This document shows positions 22,201-32,200 of a DNA stretch of 64,000 nucleotides, piece by piece. The notes under the pieces are model-generated. The model did no database searches. It was not told the DNA's origin and saw nothing but the letters and a program-made list of their open reading frames with translations. Numbering within the stretch: position 1 is the stretch's first letter; each line of letters opens with the position of its first letter. Source of the DNA: Aporrectodea caliginosa (lineage: Eukaryota; Annelida; Clitellata; Crassiclitellata; Lumbricidae); assembly GCA_020284085.1 (NCBI GenBank), contig JACEVL010000483.1, forward strand, positions 62,001 to 126,000, read 5' to 3'. The translations under genes were made by a program, and so were the position numbers.

Positions 22201-24539
22201 GTCAACAGCCATTGTCTCGGCCTGATACCTGGAGACGGTGGCCTGACCAAATGTCATGCGACAAAATGTCACCGACAAAATGTCACCGACAAAATGTCAT
22301 AAGGGGCCGTCCATAAATGACGTCACGTACCTAGGGGGAGGGGTCAGAAATTTGTGACGATGTGTGACATGGGGGTGGGGGTCTGAGTAGTGTGACGTCA
22401 CATCAGGTCTATGTTATTAAATTTAACAATTAACAACAATTTAATTTTAATAATAACAGCACTAATTTTGAGGATTAAATTTTCATTATTTTTTAATTAT
22501 TTTAATGTATACGGGCACCATTATTAATAATTTTCTAATTATTTCAATATTTGGTCATAAGTATGTCATAAATGTCATAAGTATAAATCAGTAAATGTCA
22601 TAAGTATAAATCAGTAAATAAACGATAATTTTAATAATTGATCATTTCAAAAGCAAAATCTTGTAAAAAGGCGAATAGTAGTGTCAAGTGATTGTAACAA
22701 AACCTTTTCGACGATAAGAAAACCTCTAAAAAAAATTTTATAGTTGAAAGCAAAATCCGCTTACTGAATACTAATACAACGCTGAATAATAGTGTCTGTT
22801 AAGCGATTATAGTGCGTATGTAAATTATTGAAATGTTCATACAACATTTATATTCAGAACTCTTGTCTTGCACTGTCCCCCAAATAGGCAATAGAGTCAC
22901 TGTTAGGCTACTGTAGTCTGTAACGAGAGTGTGGAGAGCTTCACTGATTCTCACATAAGCCTTCTTCTTCTTTCCTGGTTGAACTCCAAGTTCCAGTTGG
23001 CGACGCAGGAGTTCCATACTGTGCTGTTCTTGCTGGAGCTTAGGCCTTCGCGCAAGTTTGGTTGTTGTCGGATGGGCAAAGCCAACAACGTTGTTGAAGG
23101 CATTGTGCCAACCTTCAACGGCGTTGTTGCTTCGAGGCAAATGTTCAAGTACACGCGCGTATTGATTCCAAAGTGCGATGCCAAACCTTGGTTGTCCTCG
23201 CCGACTTCTTCGCTGTCGCCCAATGAATTTGTCTTCGAGATAGACGATGATGCATTCGAGGTCACGATACACTGGTAGTTCAGTTAGGTTTTCAAATGTG
23301 CTGATCACATCGGCCGGGGGATGAAGGCAAGTGCAAGTAAAAACTAAATTCATTCCATGACATTTTGTCGGCGACAATTTGTCGGCGACAATTTGTCGGC
23401 GACAATTTGTCGGCGACATTTTGTCGGCGACATTTTGTCAGGTGACATTTTGTCGGTATGACATTTTGTCGGTGACATTTTGTCGGTGACCTTTTGTCGC
23501 ATGACATTTTGTCATGGAACCCTGGAGACCATAAAGAAACAACCAGTATCCTAGCCTACATATTGTTTCATTCAACGCTTCAAAGCAATAATGCTCTTCA
23601 CAGGCCTTTCGCTACTAAACACGTCAACGACAACTTCCCAGAAAAATGCTGTTTCTAATTTTTTTAAATCCTCAGAAAGCATATGTGCCTGGGGTAAAAG
23701 TAATAATAAAAACAATAATAGCAATTACAATTACAATAATGAAAAAAAAATTACAACAACAATTCATCAACTAAAGTATCTCTATGTATTGTTGACGGGC
23801 TGCTACGTATGCTTCGCATGAGCCTTCTTGCTCGTTGGTTCCGGGCTGCGTGGCCACACAGGCATTTCTAAATGATTTCATTTGTGGAACCTCGTCTGTC
23901 TGGCTTCCATACATTTAACGATCTGCCTGGTATATCAGTAACCGATTGCAAGGGAGCTGAAGGTCACCAAAACAAACACATGGTGCTCAGACTGCAGTCT
24001 TGTCTGCAAAATACAGTTCGCTGGTCAATGCACAATTTGCACATAGCCTACGCGATTAATTTAACTACATCAAGGGATATAGTCATGTGGCAGCGTAGAC
24101 CTGAACAATATATTTACTTACCGACAACAGATTGGAAGAATCCGTAAATAGAGAAGCACCATCCGACAGCCGCTGTTGTTGCACCAAAATGTTCCACGAG
24201 ATACGGATAGAAAACTGCGAATCCACTTAGGTCAAGCGCAGTTATAAAGTTACTAAGAAAAACGCACACCACTACGCCCCAGTCAGCCAAACTTTCCTTT
24301 GCAACGACGTTTTCTTTTCTGGGTTCCTGTTGCTGTGGCGATTCGTTCAACCGTGATTCGGATTCGCTGTGCTCTGGAGAACTACGCTCTGAAGGACTGT
24401 TCTGCTGTTTGTCCGTCGTTACATCTTCGCTTTCAGGCTGCGGAACAACTGCAGGTGGTCCGTTCTCAAATCTCGAAGCAAGAGAATCCTCAGACTTTAC
24501 ATGATCTTTCATATTTTCTAATTCAGTAGGTCTATTCAT
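16034..24539 (-). CDS. MCT/SLC16-like transporter copy 2, complete (513 aa)
   Basis: Exons in gene order are 24122-24539, 21639-21782, 18903-19565, 17501-17626 and 16034-16224, together 1542 nt with stop TAA at 16034-16036. The product is an MFS permease with 12 predicted TM segments, probably plasma-membrane. The substrate is unknown, because the SLC16 family covers lactate, ketone bodies, amino acids and thyroid hormone. Signatures are LADWGVVVCVFLSNF (TM1), RFTRNRNLANG (before TM5), SYGWRGAFF (TM6) and FAIIGCMAF (TM12). The central loop is short for an MCT. The N-tail is the longest of the three copies, with a Ser/Glu-rich insertion. All introns are phase 1 with canonical ends. Introns 1-3 each hold a private transposon insertion. 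Confidence 0.88.
17501..17626 (-). CDS. Copy 2, exon 4 (126 nt)
   Basis: Acceptor TTGTTCTGAAG|GT and donor TATTG|GTTAGTAG. The 42 codons read CTITVFSVVAVDLMGVALLP and KSLAILYFIGGFAKLVS, covering the TM10 end and TM11. The exon is too short for simple ORF listing. It was found by paralogue conservation and by fit to the MCT pattern VDLxGxxxLPxxLGxLxFxxG. Confidence 0.87.
17733..18481. mobile_element. 749-bp hAT-type MITE in copy 2 intron 3
   Basis: Ends TAGGGGTCTGCGGGTA and the complement of TAGAGGTCTGCGGGTA. A perfect 8-bp target duplication ATATATAG flanks it (17725-17732 and 18482-18489). The subterminal regions are dense in CCCGTACCCG/GGGTATACCC motifs in inverse orientation. Both paralogues have the empty site: CAGCACATAGCTAAAC in copy 3 and GAGCACAAAAGCTAAAC in copy 1. 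There is no transposase, so it must have moved in trans. Confidence 0.92.
18903..19565 (-). CDS. Copy 2, exon 3 (663 nt)
   Basis: Acceptor TTCCTTTTTAG|GA and donor ATGG|GTATGAAA. It covers TM4 to TM10. Against copies 1 and 3 it has one extra Phe in TM6 (GAFFLILGAI) balanced by one residue fewer in the central loop, so the length is unchanged. Confidence 0.9.
20733..20815 (+). mobile_element. tRNA-like SINE head in copy 2 intron 2
   Basis: GTAGTCGATTGGTTAGAGAA resembles a pol III A box. GGGTTCGAGCC about 45 nt later resembles a B box. No acceptor stem pairing or anticodon arm fits a real tRNA, so it is SINE-derived. The orthologous copy is at 10880-10965. Confidence 0.6.
20940..21460 (+). mobile_element. 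LINE 3' fragment with (GAT)n tail in copy 2 intron 2
   Basis: The plus frame up to the stop at 21309-21311 reads AVAADDSLFRAI, HHVLRRFLPES, SYNLRTRAHEYKLQ and NFIPRLLYKNMY. This is the conserved C-terminal signature of a group of invertebrate non-LTR elements. About 140 nt of 3' UTR and GATGATGATGATG follow. It is absent from copies 1 and 3. Confidence 0.65.
21639..21782 (-). CDS. Copy 2, exon 2 (144 nt)
   Basis: Acceptor AATTATTTAG|CT and donor GCAG|GTAAACAT. It encodes LFASYPIKIYGCRLPGVVG, TM3 and the start of TM4. The junction codon is G|CT (Ala) where copy 1 has Gly. A second AG lies 24 nt upstream (CTGTAG). Using it would break the 144-nt length kept in all copies. Confidence 0.88.
22302..22410. 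mobile_element. Possible nested transposon terminus (GGGGCCGTCCATAAATGACG)
   Basis: This terminus, followed by a G-rich stretch and TGTGACGTCACATCA, resembles a widespread invertebrate DNA-transposon end (GGGCCGTCCATAAATTACG type, from memory). No opposite end was seen in the MULE, so it may be a solo end or captured sequence. Confidence 0.4.
22820..23340 (-). pseudogene. MULE transposase C-terminal fragment
   Basis: The frame includes PPADVISTFENL, ALWNQYARVLEHLPRSNNAV, EGWHNAFNNVVGFAHP and LQQEQHSMELLRRQLELG. The block R-x-NN-x-VEGWHNAF...HP is diagnostic of the C-terminal region of animal MULE transposases. The upstream DDE catalytic domain is absent. The apparent N-terminus is only the translated terminal repeat. 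Confidence 0.8.
24122..24539 (-). CDS. Copy 2, exon 1
   Basis: 418 nt with donor GTCG|GTAAGTAAA. It begins MNRPTELENMKDHVKSEDSL. The tail is acidic and Ser-rich, with extra SPSERSSPEHSESES absent or shorter in the other copies. TM1 follows, then ATTAAVGWCFSIYGFFQSVV. The ATG was chosen because copy 1 starts at the same codon. Confidence 0.88.
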
Positions 24540-24613
24540 GGTTCAAATTTATAATGCGCGTTTTAACAAATCACGATTATAGCCTACCAACAAAAGAACA
24601 AGCGCATACTGTA

Positions 24614-24626
24614 GTATAATATAAGC
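24614..24626 (-). promoter_or_regulatory. TATA-like motif upstream of copy 2
   Basis: GGCTTATATTATA on the minus strand, about 75 nt before the ATG. It is aligned with the motifs of copies 1 and 3. Confidence 0.4.
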
Positions 24627-25759
24627 CAGAAAACGCGTCCTTACTAATAGTATTAAACATTCACTGCACGTTCCAATATATATACCTACTATATTCCTTT
24701 CGTTATAGCTCTCCGTCACTGCCAGTAATTTTTCAGATGCATCAGCATTATGTACAGGTTACAATTAAGCAGACTGTTTGGTCTACGTCCAAACTCAAGT
24801 ATGCGCAACCAGATGAACTTTCTGTACTGTAGTCCTGCAAAACTTTCAACAGCTCAGATCCTCGTAGGCGTATCAGTTAGCCTTGTACTTTGATCTAGCA
24901 CATTAAACGATTGAGTACGGTGTCAACCTCGGACCTTGTCTGAGAGCTAATGAAACCGTAGTCCAAGTCACAGATGGGGTACTTGGAAAACATGGCTTAT
25001 ATCGTACTGTATAGTACATCGGAGGTAAACATAAATAGCGTAGCATACGTAGGCCTACGTCGTATATTTAAGCCAGGCGGCTGTTGTCAGCGGCGCTCCT
25101 GCGTCATGGCTTTGGTTAAAATTTATGCTGATTGAATAGACTATTAAACACGTTTTAAATATCCTATGATTAGTTCCCAGATAATAGTTTCTAGTTTTAG
25201 CGCTTCTGTAGATATTTATCTCATCTCTAGTTAATCATGTTCGCGATTTATTAATTAATGTAGCCGAACTCTTGTTTTTTTATCCATAATCGTTCATACG
25301 TTTAGCCTATTTGTTTTGCAATTCCGTTGTGTACAGCAAGTTCTTTAATTTCTTTTAAATAAAACCTAACATAGGTCCAATTTCATTGTCAAACGTACAT
25401 CTGTCACCCTTTAATATAGGCCTATATGCTACATGTATGAGTCAGTCCATAAGTTTAAGAGTTTTGGTTTGACTTCTTTTAAAGCTACAATGTAGGCTAC
25501 GTGTGTGGTACATCAGTGTAACTTTGTATAATCTGTCACTGTTGCATTTTATCAAACTGAGATGGCGCTATGCACCGTTAATGCCATTCTCTTTATCGTT
25601 GTCCCTCTTGTCAATTCACTGTCTCATATGCATTCTCTAAATCACCCCATATGACCATATAGATTTCTGTTTTTGGGAACAAAGCTTAGGCCTACTGGAA
25701 TTTCTTATCGCTAGTTTTACTTTCTACTGCTTGTTTCTGGTGACATTAAGCTAAGCAAC

Positions 25760-28466
25760 GGACTAAAGTCTTGAAATAGAAACGTCTCACTACCTTAATA
25801 TTCATTCTGAGCGAACGTCGGTAACACGTCTACAAATCCATCCGTATCCGACGTCTTACCGACGTCTTCCCGCTTAGCGTATACTCATATATCCCGCGTG
25901 TTTTTCCGACATCGGTTTCCGATTGTTTTATTATAATTTTAGTCAATTTTCGTCCACTGTCACAAATTAGGAGGCCCACAGTGATTTCGTATGATATCCT
26001 AAGCAAGTGACTAAATTCAGTGAAAACATACTTTTGTGAAAAGGTAAATTTCAGCTCTCATTTACATAAGAATAGTAAGTAGGCCTAGCCTACAGGCCTA
26101 CAGCTTATCAATTTAATTCAACTGCAGTATGATAGAGACAAGAGTAATATGTCATGTATGGGGTTCAAGACAGGTGTGCTGTCGGCCGGCTGGCTATCTT
26201 ACCAGAAAACCCCAAAGGGGAGACTAGACGTAGAATTTTCCAATGTTCTCTCAGCATAGTTGGGTTTACTCCCCTACTGCATGCCTTTGACACATTTGTT
26301 GGGTCAGGTAGGCCTACGTGTTATATACATGAGTCATTTGATAAAATTCAGTGATCTTTATATACAAGATTACCGTAATGTTACAGTAATAATTATACAG
26401 TAATCTATTATACAGTATTCTTTAACTTTATATGCAATGTAGGCCTATGCATTTATGTATGATCAGAGCAACTGTGTAGCGCCTTTTAAGTACCTCACAA
26501 GGGCGTTCTGGCACGGCTACCTAGTACAATGTGACAGTTCGTAATGGTCTTATTAAGCAATGTTCTTTGTCGTTATATACATAGCGTGAGTTCATGGCAT
26601 TCTTGACCTTGACTTGTTCGCAGATCACGAGGTCTTCCCCGTAGAAATTCTACGTGGGTCGCTTTGTCGCAATACTTTCGGTATGAGTGCTGCAGTTGAA
26701 GGCATCGTTGGCTTTGGTGATAAACGTCTCGATTAGGATGCCTTAGTTCCAGTGGATCTTGTGGGCCTCACAAACGACGCCAATACTTCATCCGCAGGCA
26801 TCGAGGAGTTCTTGGAGCCTATGACCACAGCGCTGATGGAGAGGCGGCTCGGAAACTGAGATGCCATTGTTCGTCTTCTGGTTCGTATTAGTCCCTTGGA
26901 CGCACCAGGGACGTGTGCATTTTCTGTTCCGTTTCTCCCTATTTGATGGAGCAGGGCTGTGGACACAAAATCTTGGTGGTGGTGATGATGATGATGGTGA
27001 TGATGATGATGATGATGATTCATGATGATGATGAGATGATGATGATGATGATGATGATGACAATTTCTACAGCGCCGTAACATGGCACATGCCGTTACAA
27101 GGACGCTTGTGACACAACAAAGGAACTTATCGGAACCGTCGGCTTTATCCTTCTGAACGCTTCCTGGTAAGCCATGTTCCGGCATTACTTCGTCATACAG
27201 CCTAAAGAAATACAGAGAAAACAACGCGTAGGAGGCATGGACAAATTCACGAGTCTTCAAGGTCATGCATAGCAGAACCCGTGGTTGGGACCATTGCATA
27301 AGACCTAAGTATATTTGCCATGAGCTCACTTGTGCCTCGGCCCACGTGACCTGTAGGTCATGTGGCAGCACGTAGTCCTGCGTTTCTCCGTTAGGAGAAT
27401 CCCCTCAGTCAGTTTGCGCTTGCCGCAATTGCGCACTGCAGCACAACACATGCAAAATTAGTGAATAGGCAAAGCAACTATCATTATGACTCACATGATG
27501 TCATATAATTATATCAGAGCGCCATCATATTCATCATCATGTTCTTCATTCCAAGTATTTGGTGGGGATGGATGCCAATAAATGATCTCTGATATCAATT
27601 AAATTAATCTATACCAAATGAAATCATAACATTTCAGCACTTTTATCCAGCAAACAGGAATTTCACATAATTACTGTCAGAGAGTTTCATGCATGCAATA
27701 TTGCATCCATGACAAATTTTTGATGAGAATTTCTGTACAAATCATCAGAGCAAGCCAAAACAAAAAATGTTTTCCTGCTGCAATGTCCATTATGTTAAAA
27801 TATTGGAAGTCCTCATTATACACATGTTGAAATATAATTTGCCAATGTAAATGTCATATTGAAAGACTGGCCATGAAGAACTTCTTTTAACTGCAGTTAT
27901 TTGAAACTGTGCTTGCCACACTGCCTACAAAACTTGAATTTCCTCGCCAAATCATTCACCAGACTGTAGGGCCTTGAGTATGTTAACTGTAGCGGCCTTG
28001 ATGGTCTACTCTTAATTTTTTCTCCCAAATTCTTTAAACTGTATCGCGAATCGCTTGATTTTATCACAGCAAAGGTGACTCTTTTCAATTTGTCTACCTG
28101 AAGCGCAATATCGCTCCTTCTTGTTTATCCTTCCTCCACTTTTTCAACATCATCGTCCTCTTCTTTATCTTCTTCTTCTTCTCTTCCTTCTTCCTCTTCT
28201 AGCGTATTTGATCTGTGCCAAGCCAGTTGCAAAGCGTATTCATCGTGGAGACGAGAAACGAAACTCTAGCGCGACACTGAAACGATTTCGGATACAAATC
28301 GGTCACGTGTTACAGCTGCACAAAGGCTTTTTAAATTTTTTAGTGCATTAGATGGAACTGCATGTGCAGCAAAGCAGGCTTCTCCTAAATTGGTTGTAGC
28401 GCATGTCAGTTGTATTTATTTACAAATCATGCGCTATAAGAATCGACTTTGAAAATGATAATAACA
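25760..28466. other. Spacer between units 2 and 3
   Basis: 2.7 kb with no homologue between units 1 and 2. It contains several TAGGCCTA palindromes (26079, 26309, 26441) and a (GAT)n tract at about 26985-27062. The long minus-strand frame 26733-27371 is mainly poly-His from that tract. No gene is supported. Confidence 0.55.
26985..27062. repeat. (GAT)n microsatellite, interrupted
   Basis: GATGATGATG runs interrupted near 27015-27035. It encodes the poly-His stretch of a spurious minus-strand frame. Confidence 0.95.
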
Positions 28467-28496
28467 TTAGGGCCAATCTTTCGGGCAAACGAGGAT

Positions 28497-28502
28497 TTTA
28501 TT
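28497..28502 (-). terminator. Candidate polyadenylation signal of copy 3
   Basis: AATAAA on the minus strand about 550 nt after the stop. The position and the surrounding TTTTATT..GGAGACCCATG are shared with copy 2. Confidence 0.45.
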
Positions 28503-29047
28503 AGGGAGACCCATGCATGGTGAGGATCACCGTTGTAGGAACTCTAGCCCTTCTATGGAGCTGATAGATTTGCTATAGATCTTTTAGCGGGCGCTTTCTG
28601 AATTTTTCGACTGCCTAATACGATTGATTGACAGTAGTTGATCTTTCCGGAGTCTGAGATATCTGAAGCTCCTGGAGAACATAAGTGGATCTTTGGTGTA
28701 CGGTTGATGCCGCCGTGGAATGCCCGGCTCCACACGAGAAACATGCACTATATCGGATCATCTCCAACCGGTCAGTCCACACACGATACGGTTAGAATAC
28801 ATGGATTATCCTTATTATTTGATATAACAGTCAGATCAATCAAGAATGATGGCGGCCATACACTGGCAACGGAAGCGTCTGGAATATCGTAACACGCTGC
28901 TTAAAACTCACGACAGACTTGTACAGAGACCAATTCGCAACGCAGACCCAGAATTACTTTAAATGCAATATACCTACCTACATTCATATCATTACATGTA
29001 AGTGTAAATATGTATAAATAAATAGATTTTTCTTGCTACTATTACTA

Positions 29048-29238
29048 TTAGCCTTCAGGTGTCGATGGATTTGCGGCACCATTACGCGAGAGAGGAAATT
29101 CATTGTCTTTGGAGACGGAATTCCGGTGGCTTCTGGTGACAAAAGTTAAGACAACCATGAGGCTGGCAGACACGAATGCCATGCAACCGATGATGGCGAA
29201 CGCTTTGTTGTAATCGCGAGTTACATCGAAAACCCAAC
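29048..29238 (-). CDS. Copy 3, exon 5 (TM12 and C-tail)
   Basis: Acceptor TCTGTGTGTAG|GT. It reads GWVFDVTRDYNKAFAIIGCM, then the TM12 end and a polar tail ending NPSTPEG, with the stop at 29048-29050. Confidence 0.9.
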
Positions 29239-32200
29239 CTACACACAGAACACAGCATATAAACCAACAGGTCAACAGCCGAAATGAAAAAAACAACGAA
29301 AGGTTCAGTGTCTTGCTGCAAGCTAAAACTACCTAGACCGTTCAACTTTGACTTAACACCCAAAAGAGAATAGTAGCAGATAGCATGTAGGCCTAGGCCA
29401 AACTGATAATGTCACCAACACGTAAAATAACGTATGAATAAAACAACGACTGTCAAACACTTAGGCTACCAACCGAAGCTACTTTAACTCAAATCTTCTA
29501 ACAATGCCTAGAAAATGAGCGAATAATCATACAACTGAAGTCCGAAAGTAGTACGCATTTGTCAAACATTCCTTTAAAAATAGCATTATAGCAATAATAG
29601 CACAAACCGTATACAATCCATCAAAGGACAGCGAATCCTCTGCGTCAAGTGAAAAATGTGAAAACTGGAGACAAAGGAAGTGGGTTAGGCGGAGACTACA
29701 AGTGACTTCGACGAAACCCATCGCAATCTTTTCCTGTGTGAAGGGAGAGACTGGCACTCACCCAGACCTGCCAGGGTTTTGAGGAGAAGTCAGGCACTCG
29801 TTCTCAGCGTGTAGCCGAAGAAATGTTACCATGTACAAAACTACGTGATCAGATGGAAACGAAGCAAACAGCCTCTAATTCGGTCAGGAACTGCGTTTTT
29901 TAGGGTCTTGTAATTTTTCATGTTCGGCTGCCTCTTGAATTTCTTTTTCGAGCTCTTTTAACCTCTTAGGAAAGTGCTTCGCAAGGTTGAATGCTGCTGT
30001 TGCATGAACATATTTGAAAACATTTTAATCAGGCCAAGATAGCACCACGCCTTCACAAGTCCTATTGCTAATAGAGGCTTGTAATTGATGCGCGTTTAAA
30101 TACCCTGATCAGAATTACCTTGTCTTCCTTGATTACATATGCATGTACATTGTACAAATACAAACACTTCCGACATAAAAAAAACAACAATATGGAACAA
30201 TGCTAGAATCAATGTTAGCACCAAATAAGTTACTCATTTATATGGCTAAATAAACTTCGTGCATAGCTCACACAAGCAATTAACATCCCTCAGACAAGTT
30301 CTACTAACCAATGAGAGGCGCTGATACGAGTTTTGCCAAACCTCCAATGAACTGCAGTATTGCCAAGCTTTTCGGAAGAAGGGCCACGCCCATTAGGTCA
30401 ACTGCGACGACAGAAAACACTGTTGTCGTACAACCTTCAAAACAGAAAAAAATCAATGGTGACGATGCAGCACCTTCCAAAATCTGCCCTACTTTGTTTC
30501 TACATAATTAATGTTGCGTACACCAGCACATAGCTAAACTAAGCATCTGCTCAACCCTAAACGTTTTCACAACAATATGGTGTTCAATGAATTCTAAAAA
30601 GTTGGTTTCATACTTTAATGAATTTAAGCGATTCTTCTTTATATGTAAATGAATTTCAAGGAGTCTCAAGTAATATCGGTCATATCAAAACGCAAATAAA
30701 TCAGAATGAGTACTATTCAGATGCTCATCGAAAACGTTCTTGTTCTCGCTTTTGCTTCAGAGGTTCCTGTTTATACCTAAATAATAATTATAAAGTAAGA
30801 GTCATGCTCAATTTCTCATGCATAAATCAAATTAACAGAGTCAGATTCGTATCTACATCAATCTCCAAGATTCTCAGTTTCACACATAGGTCTATTTGTT
30901 AAAAAGGTTTTTCGTTTTTATTTTTGTCCAAAAACCTGTGGCGCAGCGTTTTTTTTTTGTCACGTTTTTTCGGCGTTTTTATTTTTGTATGTAACTTTAT
31001 TTTTATATTTACTGTATGTTATTATTTGTTTAAGTTTATATTTGTCTCATGTCTTTTACGTTGTCTCCGTACCTTCAAGGATTCAGCGAATTTACGTCAC
31101 TATTTAATGTCATTATTTGGAGAAATAAATAGCACAGTTCAAGAAATAAAATTTATGAAAGTTATCTGAAGTTCTAAGTTATCCAAAAGCGAATGTTGTC
31201 TCTGTACATAGTACAGAGTAATCTCCGATTCACTGATAAACTGACTGATATTGCTTGTTATATAAGTACAAACAAACGATTTCGTTCATATGAAGTACAA
31301 ATTGTGGGCTGTTTCTAAAAGTAAAATTTCTCAGTTATGTAGGCTACACTCTATACTTACAAAGTTTAGTTTTTAAATTGTGTAAGTTTTTGTCAGCATG
31401 GTCTTAATGTTTACAATTTAAATCCCAAAAGATTATATGTTTTTAATTTCTCTATTTCTTATAAAACCAAACTTATAAGAAATAAGATAATAATTGTTGT
31501 AGATTAATGTTTCTTAGTGTTTTCTAATAAAGTTGTTATTTTCTGATTAGAACAAATTGTGTGAACAAAGTTTTTTTATTTTAAAATACAGTACAAGATG
31601 TACCAAAGTCAAATTATCTTTTACGTTTTTTCTCATTTTTTATTTATTTTTTAAACGACGCTTTTTGTTTTTACCGTTTTTGGCAACTATGGTTTCATAG
31701 ATATCAATTTATTCGAGTCTCATGTTCATATATACATTAACTTCAAACAGTATCTTGTTCATACCCATGTGAATTCCGAACAGTACAGCTGATGTCATTG
31801 TCCCGATGATTCCTGGATTGATGAAGATTGCAACGATCGACAAAAAGGCAAAGAACATTCCGGTGCCAAAAACCAGAGACGACTTTACCTTTGGATGGTT
31901 AGCGATGAAGGAAACGAACACTCTTGATACCGTGGAAATGCTGCTGATCAATGTCGATGCGGTCACTCCTTGGTCACGGCTGAGACCGACTTGAACAGCC
32001 CTGTTTACAGTATGAGGCCAGTAGCCAAACACGCAGAATACATGGAGAATGTAGGCAATGGAATACACAGAATATGTCGCTTGACGTAAAATGGAAAAGT
32101 TAAAGGTTTCTTTCAGATATCTCAGAATCATATGACCAGATATTCTTCGTTGGTTGATTCTGGACGCATCCTTTGACTGCGAGGTTAATCTCTCTGGTGT

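Larger units (their letters stand above)
22237..23520 (-). mobile_element. 1284-bp Mutator-like (MULE) element in copy 2 intron 1
   Basis: Flanked by a perfect 9-bp target duplication CCTGGAGAC (22228-22236 and 23521-23529), the length expected for Mutator elements. The terminal inverted repeats are about 64 bp and built from CGACAAAATGTCAC repeats. Copy 1 keeps the empty site (CAGAGATCTGGAGAAAATAC). Inside, the minus strand carries the end of a MULE transposase. A separate GGGGCCGTCCATAAATGACG segment lies just inside the left repeat. The catalytic part is missing, so it is non-autonomous. Confidence 0.9.
15355..25760 (-). repeat. Tandem unit 2 (transporter copy 2 plus flanks)
   Basis: About 10.4 kb. 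The left edge matches unit 3 from 28466 (GGGCCTATCTTTCGG against GGGCCAATCTTTCGG). The right edge ends near ACTGCTTGTTTCTGGTGACA. Shared blocks include all exons, intron pieces and both flanks. The private insertions are a hAT MITE, a LINE fragment and a Mutator-like element. Confidence 0.8.

Noticed and set aside
26733..27371. 212-aa minus-strand frame with poly-His
   Set aside because: The His run is a translated (GAT)n repeat. The flanking residues show no recognisable domain and no paralogue.
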